From positions 350,791 through 414,790 of the forward strand of contig NW_002060970.1 of NCBI RefSeq assembly GCF_000150275.1: a stretch of 64,000 bases of DNA, given 5' to 3'. Below the pieces are notes generated by a model. That model ran no database searches. It was given only the letters and a program-made list of their open reading frames with translations, and was not told the origin of the DNA. Made by a program: the position numbers and the translations under genes. This document shows, one piece after another, positions 49,901-64,000 of the stretch; the first letter of the stretch is position 1; every line of letters starts with the position of its first letter. This DNA is from Trichoplax adhaerens. Its lineage: Eukaryota > Placozoa > Uniplacotomia > Trichoplacea > Trichoplacidae.

Positions 49901-50926
49901 TTGCAATAAAAGTACTAAATCAAGGCGCTAGATGCGACTAGATCAGCATTACGGTATAGCAATATTTGATCTACAACAGACTAGTCAATTCCTACAGCAA
50001 GATAGTTACAAATTATTTTATTGAAAATTATGTGCTGATATCCAAGACCAGCTCAGAGCCGAGTAAACTGCACATTATAAGGATAAGGTTTTATGTGTGA
50101 ATAACATCTAAAATTTTCAGTGAACTACAGTAATCTCATAATAAACTATTACAACACTCTATACTGTATCATATATTAATCAGTAGAATATATTATATGC
50201 TTGTTGTTTGCCTGCTCGCGAGGCGATCATCATTAATAATTAATAAAGCTAAATTAATATGAAGCGTTAATTGCTTTGTGAGAGCTTTTAGCTCCATAAG
50301 TTTGGGACTATTGGAAGTTTATAGGAAGACTTTATGCTCATGTTAGCTTAGTGCTTGTAAAAATCAGGATCTTAGCTTATGGTCCGTTTGTTTCATCAAA
50401 TTTCCTAGTTAGAAATACCGTAGAATGTAAACTGTTGTGAAAGAGAAATAAAATTAAGAGTAAAACATAGGACACATACGCTACAGGATTAAAACTATCT
50501 ACAGACATTTTCGATAAAAAGTTGGACATTAAAAAGGTGATAAAGAAACGGAGAGAATAATTTAATGCCCATTGCCAGGATTATATTAATCCTAGCTCTC
50601 GCTGAAAGTAGATTGATGTACTGTCTAGGAATCTTCTAACGCCCGGAATGATACATTTGATATCTCTAGAATCTCAATTTTATAGGTTCTGTGGTCTCTA
50701 TTGCAACTATTAAGTCATCGACATAATACGACTGATTTTGCTCACCTGGTATCAATATTAGCATGTTTGTACTGTAAATGTGTTCTTAATGCATCAACTT
50801 ACAGAAAACGATCATGCCAATGATGACATGAAACACTTCATTTAAATTTTCATTAGTAACCACATTATATGGATGTGTTGTAGTATTGGTAGGTGCTGCG
50901 GTAGATTCAACTTGTAAGTCGTCCAT
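43978..50926 (-). CDS. Ammonium transporter, AMT/Mep family (paralogue B)
   Basis: Nine exons: 50926-50803, 48326-48237, 47536-47309, 47203-47121, 46267-46133, 45096-44860, 44679-44541, 44456-44232 and 44135-43978 (TAA). Phases agree, giving 472 residues. Exon lengths match paralogue A in seven of nine; exon 6 is 3 nt longer and exon 9 is 3 nt shorter. Signatures are [44 protein letters not shown] (Asp176, His184), [13 protein letters not shown] (His347) and [14 protein letters not shown]. The N-terminus is Thr/Asn-rich with a possible N-glycosylation site (PTNTT), as expected for an extracellular N-terminus. Intron 3 uses an unusual donor, GTCTGT. The gene is longer than A because intron 1 (2.5 kb) holds a solo LTR and intron 5 (1.0 kb) a decayed tandem repeat. 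Function should be the same as A, with different expression or kinetics being a guess. Confidence 0.96.
45240..46085. repeat. Decayed tandem repeat in intron 5 of ammonium transporter B
   Basis: Diverged copies of about 140-175 bp share TGTATAGATACTTTGGA (near 45521, 45696, 45871 and 46044) and CTAATTGTGAAAATCGGT (near 45262, 45432, 45573, 45741 and 45919). The copies fill most of the intron between exons 5 and 6 and have many substitutions and small indels, so the array is old. Confidence 0.8.
48768..49310 (+). mobile_element. Solo LTR of an LTR retrotransposon (copy 1), in transporter B intron 1
   Basis: A 543-bp sequence that starts TGTAATG and ends CACA and matches, in inverse orientation, 55646-56197. 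It has a TATAAAAG box at 49141 and an AATAAA signal at 49249, the normal U3-R layout of an LTR promoter and terminator. The flanks are GTGTG (48763-48767) and GTGTA (49311-49315), four of five matching as a target-site duplication. No gag or pol sequence is next to it. It is antisense to the transporter gene, far from its splice sites. A 62-codon antisense open frame inside it is not conserved as protein. Confidence 0.88.
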
Positions 50927-53900
50927 ACTTTTAACCAGTATGTTGCGGAGAGAAATATATTCTATCTTTACCCGATGGAATAGCTACTAATCTTTTAGGT
51001 AAGTACGAAGGCCGAGTTACAACCTATGCTCTACTAATTTATTCGATAACCTAGCAAGCAATATTAAAGGTTAGCACGTAATAAGACCAAAGAGGTTTCG
51101 TTATTGTTCTCCATTTAAAGATCGACCAATGGAATGTCTATCATAGTCTAGAAATGAATAATTGGCTTCTACGACAATATTAAACTAGGCATAATGCTCT
51201 CGTTCTAGGAATTATAGCCATTGAGCTTTTATTAAATATGACACTAATATATTATTGTTCATCCTCTAATTGTTTATCGCTAATTTAAATATAGTCAATT
51301 TGACATATGGCGGCTGATAAAAACAGATTGCAAGATTGCCTGTGTAAGCATAGATCACGTAGATTAATCTGCTTAATATCGGATACTAATTCACTCGAAT
51401 AATCGCATCAGAAGGCCAATCCTACGCATGATTAGTATACATTACAAACTTCTAGGATATAGAATATTCTTGAAATTGGGTTTAATAATGATATTTCCTA
51501 GGCCATGACTTTGAAGTAATCATTATATTGAGCTATCTATCCTTCATCTTTAGTATTACTGTACTTCCGTTTGAAAATATATACCTGAAAATTCCGTATA
51601 TGATTGGAAACCTAATAGTATTAACACTCAGAGAACATTTTTGCAATTGCGTGGAATAATAACCTTTTTCTTGGTTTGACCTTGAAATATGGGTGTGTAA
51701 TGGTTTGCATAGAATAAAGCATATTGGTGGGCCGTGGCTGATGATGAAATAGTAAAGTAAGACAATCGCTCTTATCCAAGTGTTAAGAGTTGGAACTGAA
51801 AACTTGTAGACTGCGCCGAAATTTTTGAAGCTTAAGCGTTTTACCGCTGGCATAGAATCTAATTCGGCCTAAGATTGTAAGATCATTAAACTACGAACAT
51901 GGCATAGTTACGATGAAGATATTGCAGAGCGATATACCCTGTAAAGTTACTGGCCTTCAAAATTAGATACTCTTTCCAATGAGAAAATGAATATTATAAT
52001 ACCGTATGATACTGCAAACTATACATATGTTAAAATATTTAGCTCGATCTGCCTGATACAGGTGGTTCTATTACAGCATTGAAAGAGTAGTTTAGTATTG
52101 TTAAAGGAGAGAATTTTTTAAGCGTACTTTATAGAAACGTTTAAACCGGTTTTCCATCAGTAAATACTTTTATCTCCATATTATTATTCATTAGTGCTAA
52201 ACCATATGTTTAGAATGGGCGAGGCTATTTAAATAATTGATTTAACCTCTTTCAAGTAGACTGATAGACTTTTATTGCAATTATCGTCGATCGAGAGATA
52301 TTAACTCAAAATTTAAGGATTGAGTAAGGTCAAAGGAAGTAGTAATAGTGCTATCAATTAGAATATATGTATTACCATTAATTTAATCTTTTTACAGGCA
52401 TGAAAAGAATTCCGCCTATGCTTTCATAAATCGACCAGAATGAATTAAATCGGAGGAGGATAGAATATCTTTAATATTTAGCCTTAATTCACTTCTCTTA
52501 ACACACAGCGATAGAATTCCTTCTTTACTTCAATTTTCTACTCTTATAAATTGAGGCCAATGGGAGGCGTGCAGCACGGATATATATCTCCATAAATACA
52601 CACGAAATTTTTATAATACGTAGATTCCGAATCTGTAACTAAAAATTGATAACTAATAGTAGCTGATATTTAGCATTGATTTTGATGTTTTAAAAATAAA
52701 GATGGTCAATTTCATCATTTAATATCTATCTAATGTATCAATCAAATATATATCTGGTAAAGGGATGGAATGAATAAAAATGAGTAAAATTGTAATCCAT
52801 TAAACAAAATTTATTAGCATTAGTTCAGTTCTCTTAATGCTTATAATACTTTTATATTATTATCTACGATCAGTTTACGTACGTAAATAGTGTCCCTGAT
52901 GATTCTATCAGATATATTAATTTTTATTCAATACTTAATACAATTATCGGAATGGATTATGTATTGATTAATATATACACCTACATAAAAATTTTACTAA
53001 CTGGCATTAACCTGCAGGTTTAAATGTGAAGGTAAAAGGAGATAGTATCTAATTTTGTTTCAGTTCACCTGGTAAATGCACGTGTCAATTCTCAATTTAC
53101 TATCAATCTGCTGATCCAGATCAGACAACGAATGGCGGCGTATGTTAAGCATGGATTATGTTTCCGTTAAATATGCAAAATTGAATTTTCATTTGTTCTC
53201 GGTCTAGCTAAGAACAAATTAAATTGGTAAATATAGAACGTTAATTAAAGTTGACTTACGTCTTTATGTCAATTTTCTTTACCACTATTAATTTTATACT
53301 ATACGTAGTTTTAACGGCTGCTGATAGCAGCCAATTAAGATAGATATATTTATCTCCAAAAGCGTATATAGAATATTATTGCTAAGTGGCCATTTACTTG
53401 TTTAAATTAAATACTTGATGATTAGATAGGGTAGAAAAAGGTGAGCAAATATGCGAATAAGATAGCAAATAATTTACCATTAAATTAGCTGACCATAAAC
53501 AGGTTCTATGGATTGACTCCTATAACTTATCCTACCATCAAAATCATGACTACGCTACCACTAACTCGCGGTCATATACTATCCATTTATTGGTTTCGTA
53601 GTCGGTTAACAATCGACTGGGCACAATTTAAACGATTAAAGATCGAATATGGTATATTAGGGTTAGAAAATATGTGACTGAGGGGAATAACTCCACCCAT
53701 TTTATATTCATTGAATTATACATAAGTTACCGACGTGGGCGTAGACTGACTATAAGTATAGATGTCCGCAATATTTCTGTTAAATTTAGCTATTCTTAAA
53801 ATCTGCTAACATTAAACTATCTTATTTAGCTAACACTACTTACTATAAACTGCTATAATTGTACGTGATGTAAATTTCCTAAGATGAAAGGGTATTGCAG

Positions 53901-55645
53901 CTAGTACATTATAAAATTTTGACCTAAAAATTGTGGATCCATATTTAACTGTAGTCTTGCTACTGATTGATTGATTTCTACTCTACTCATCTCGACATTG
54001 ATTAGCATTTGTTCTCGTAGCATTTCTGTCTTTACATTAAATGTAATGAAAATACTTTTCGGTATCTTTCTCAATACATTAATCCAAAGCTATCATCAAG
54101 CCTGTAGTCTTTACTTAATTCTGGTAAAGAAATTGGGTTTTTATTTCCATCTATATTTTATGTGTTTCAGTTATTAATCACTCCTTACGGAAGCTACTGT
54201 CTTATGTTAATAGCTAGACTAAGAAGTAAGAGTTACTTTATGTTACCATCAATCAAGAGTGATAGCTAGCAGGAACCATATAAATTAATTTCGTCAGCAA
54301 TTTAGAAATAATTTTATATTGATAAATAAAAGTCAAAGTCACATAGTAAATATTTTCAAAAACTATTCAATTATCAAAATCATATGCCATGGCATTATCT
54401 ATCGAATTAATTGTGAACAGGACATTTTAAGAGTAAGATTGATTTATACAGCGAATTCTTTATACAAGCATTAGGATACAACTCTCCTGCTTCAGCCGCT
54501 TAAAAAAAGTAATGATTGCGGTCATATATATTCATTCATTAAATCTATTTCCACTTATATTTAGTACTATAGTTCGTTTTTGGTAGATTTAATATTTGCT
54601 ATATTTAGGTGACAATACGGTGCTATCTGATAAATAATTAGCCGAAGCGACTCTTGAGTTTATGCGAGAAATGCTACACAATTGTCGATAATATTGAACT
54701 CAGAATACGCTTCAAGTTAATGCATATTTACCCCTGCATTTGTATTTTGGATTTCATTATTCATATTAAGTTATCGTGGATAGAATTACGTATAAAATAG
54801 AAAGGCTATATAGAAAACACGATTGATAAAATCGAAAATGGCGATGTGATATTGTATCTTGTCCTAATAATTATAATGTCAGCTTAGTAAGGTTACTATT
54901 GGCCAGAACTATGCAAGAATACAGCCAAATATGTTTATTGTATTCGTTAAACCTTTATCAGTTGGATAAGAAAGAAAATAACTTTCGACTTTCAAGTAAT
55001 TCTTTCATTTTATGCTTGCTATTTATACCTCCCCTCCCCCTCCGGGAATGGATAAAATTAAAACTTGGTTATAACACCCATACGTTTAGATTTCACTATT
55101 TTATAAGCGTAAGGAGACATAATTTCAGAGATAGTATATTTGTGTCATTATTAATTGAGGGCATCACGATTATGATTGTAAATACAGGGTACTAATGTAG
55201 CAAAGCGCAATCCTCAAGTAGACGTTACTTTCTACAATGTTTTATGAATAAACAATTCTAGTTGCCAAGTATCCGCTTAGCATCTTTTATGACATGTAGG
55301 TTACTATCTTTTCATGATTCTGCTAACACTGCTATTCTTTATTGACGATAATTTTCTAGTTTTTACGATTATTTGACCATCACCCCGGAATTTTATGTAA
55401 TTATATTAATTCCGGTAAAGCGAACATGGTTTTTACTAATTAAATCTATTTTCTTAATGAATGTAGTTTTATTCCAGAATTAATTTATAATTAGATCGTT
55501 TTCCAGAATATAAACTTATTTACGTTATTCAATTAATTTTAATGTGACTACACAATATCATCTTTTTGCTGCTACCTTATGTTTGCAGTTGACAGAATAA
55601 TTAAGCAAACGGGTTATTTCTAAATTACATTGTGCTATACCGGCT
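50927..55645. other. Gene-poor AT-rich stretch with one uncertain coding remnant
   Basis: About 4.7 kb without a gene I can support. A 106-codon minus-strand frame (51853-51533) ends with NTIRFPIIYGIFRYIF, which looks like transmembrane segment 7 of a class A GPCR (NSxxNPxxY position), preceded by a hydrophobic stretch AIVLLYYFIISHG. The neighbouring frames do not give the other segments, so it may be a fragment or chance. A 98-codon plus frame at 54899-55195 has no recognisable features. Confidence 0.4.
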
Positions 55646-56197
55646 TGTGATATATACCAATCACGAGATTCCAAATTTTAGAAAAATAAGGGCTTTATTG
55701 AATCTTATACAAAGATTAACTACACACAGCTCTACTCTAGCCGAATACTACTACTAAAGACTTCTACAACGAACTAACAGAATAATCTAAAGTTGCATGC
55801 TTTTATACTTTCCGTAGCATTCGCAGCTACAATCCGCATATCAATCTTTTACCTTATTTTACACATAGTTAACTTATTCTTAGTAAGACTATTCTACTGC
55901 GGACCATCATTAAACCAATATGGATACGACTACAGTACTTACGTAGACATTATTCACACCAGCCAAAGTACAATGAATTAACCATATCCTAATATATGAT
56001 TTACAGTTCTATTTTTATCTATAGCCTTATTAGTAACTCAACAGCTTACTGTATATAGTCATCTGTACTCTAGCATAGAGTCTCTACCACAACAGTCTAT
56101 AGTTATAGCTACCAAATATCTCTTAGGATAAATATATACCGTACATTATACTAAACATGGCTAACAGTCTACAATCACAATACTAAGTTACATTACA
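55646..56197 (-). mobile_element. Solo LTR of the same retrotransposon family (copy 2)
   Basis: A 552-bp minus-oriented copy of the LTR at 48768-49310. In LTR orientation it starts TGTAATG and ends TCACA, keeps the TATAAAAG and AATAAA elements, and differs by substitutions and a ~16-bp indel. It is flanked by a perfect 5-bp target-site duplication CGGCT (55641-55645 and 56198-56202), so it is a genuine insertion reduced to a solo LTR by recombination. Five-bp duplications fit Ty3/gypsy, Copia or BEL elements; the internal part needed to decide is missing. Confidence 0.93.
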
Positions 56198-57528
56198 CGG
56201 CTATGCTGCTAATTGATCTTGGAATTAAAATCTAAGATTTTTTCTAATTTGTATTTTATGGATGCTGGCCTTATTTACAGGATTAATTAATATAGAAAGG
56301 AAGATATTTTTGTTAATCACACCTAGCCATGTAGATGATCACTTGTCTTCCTGTTGTGTATACTAGTTTATATATAACATAGAGTTTAGATTTTAAGTTT
56401 ACTGTTGAGGAAGACTGTGTTGATCGATGAAACTATACCGTCGAAGATCGCGTTTAAGATATAGTTAATAGCAGACAAGTTCAATAACTTGCAATAGTTA
56501 GCATCTAGTAGACTACATTAGAGACTACATAATCAAATATTTTCTTCATATAACAAAGTAATTTACACGAAGGCGAAAAAATACGTTGTTAAGCACTGGC
56601 AGTCTCTACCTAAATAAATGAGCGCTAGCAGGCATCTTAACTCGGTATAATGGATAAAATTTAATTTTGGGCAATGAACAGTAAAACTAGAATAATTTTA
56701 TAATGTAGTAATTATCATTTTAAAATCAAAAGACCACATGATTTTATTATTCGACAAGAACCGATTTTACTTGAAAATCAATAGCTAGAAAGTCTTTCAT
56801 TATAACAATAGATATAACTTAAGCTTTCATTTCGATCTACAATCTAATAGGAATATTTATTTACACGGCTAATTTAAACATGAATTGCAAATTTTAAATA
56901 GGCAATTGGATATAAATTAAATTTCCGCAAGTCGAGACCGAAATAATTATAAATCAGGATTATAACATGATAAGGTCTGTTAATAACGATGGCTAATGCT
57001 CATGCTTTTAATTGACTTTTTATAATAATTATAATATTTACAAAAATAAAATATAAATTCTTCGTAATGTTTATAAATGTAGCTAATGCTCTATTCGGTA
57101 AATATTTTCTGCATAGGATATATCCAGGCAGAATATTCCAGTAACTATTCGTGTTGTTAGTGTTAAACACCAGCGGTAGGCAGAAAGAATTATTATGCTA
57201 ATGCTCTAAGTTTTTGGCTCATTTGACGGTAAGAAATAAACTTTATTTGAAGGTATAGTTTATGTTTGATTTTCAATGTTGCCTTCCACGTCTAGAGAAG
57301 ACCTGATGCAGTTGTCCTTTCTGAATATGCTTAAGTTTGCTTTCAAATTCTAATAGATATTTTGGAAATAGATTTTTCTCCGTAAATTTAGTTGCTGGCA
57401 TTAACGTGGGCGATCTTGTACCTATACAAATATCGAAGCATTTATTAAAATCTGTTTCGCCTTTGGTGTTAGAAGATGAGATTACTGACTGTGGTCAGGC
57501 AGCAATAGCTGGAAACAGATAACTAATT
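56198..57528. other. Intergenic; possible coding segment near its end
   Basis: No firm gene. A plus-strand open frame at 57337-57522 follows an AG at 57352 and contains VNLVAGINVGDLVPIQISKH. It stops 6 bp before the stop codon of the opposite WD40 gene. It might be the last exon of a convergent gene, but I found no upstream exon. Confidence 0.35.
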
Positions 57529-63822
<6,294 letters not shown>

Positions 63823-64000
63823 CTAATCCTGATATCGAAATAGAAACAGAAGTCATTATTTTAATTTACGAAAATCTAATTTTTAAGTGTTTCTAAACAT
63901 TCTAGAGTATCGTAAAATATTTTACACTTTGTTTGTGGAAGATAGAATTGAACTGGACATGTTTTAAGACTATTCCGAAACTACCTCAGTAATGACTAAT

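Noticed and set aside
49311-55640. A full LTR retrotransposon bounded by the two LTRs
   Set aside because: The LTRs are in opposite orientation, have different target-site duplications, and the DNA between contains exon 1 of the transporter and no gag-pol frames.

Overview
The window is AT-rich, intron-rich nuclear DNA of an animal. Genes are cut by short GT-AG introns (about 50 bp to a few kb), stop codons are standard, and the products are metazoan in character: a class A GPCR relic, an LDLa/EGF secreted protein, centriole and cilium proteins. I infer an early-branching metazoan, possibly a placozoan such as Trichoplax, but nothing in the sequence proves the species. Most exons are too short to show as long open frames. 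Gene models were rebuilt by hand from splice sites and by checking that intron phases agree across each gene.

Layout. 1-7,200: the 3' end of an unidentified gene, a possible two-exon small gene (1027-1387), a decayed GPCR on the minus strand (3960-4716), a possible small minus-strand gene (5520-7066) and the first of three clusters of GTAC-type palindromes. 7,200-13,200: a 126-bp tandem repeat, ribosomal protein L29 (8113-9042, +) and a ten-exon mitochondrial mTERF-family gene (9975-13197, -). 13,200-24,400: a second palindrome cluster, a ~204-bp tandem repeat, degenerate coding-like DNA, a divergent alpha-tubulin (15934-19048, +), a seven-copy ~151-bp satellite, and an FHA-RING ubiquitin ligase with a poly-Asp tract (22852-24366, +). 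24,400-36,000: a secreted LDLa/EGF protein (25825-27093, -), the centriole protein POC1 in 16 exons (28221-32224, -), a third palindrome cluster, and a new five-exon 75-aa gene (34767-35867, +). 36,000-51,000: two tandem ammonium transporter paralogues (36206-40372 and 43978-50926, both -) with the same nine-exon structure and length. 51,000-64,000: a gene-poor stretch holding a solo LTR, then the 3' 22 exons of a WD40 gene of the WDR49/WDR64 type (57529-63822, -) that runs off the window.

Relations. Alpha-tubulin, POC1 and the WDR49-like gene all belong to the microtubule, centriole or cilium world, and the two or three tiny new genes could be small ciliary proteins, but this grouping may be chance. 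The ammonium transporters are a clear tandem duplication. Two solo LTRs of one retrotransposon family, in opposite orientation, lie 6.3 kb apart, one inside intron 1 of the second transporter. I found no CRISPR array, operon, tRNA or rRNA, and no convincing wholly new multi-gene system. The least explained structures are the three palindrome clusters.
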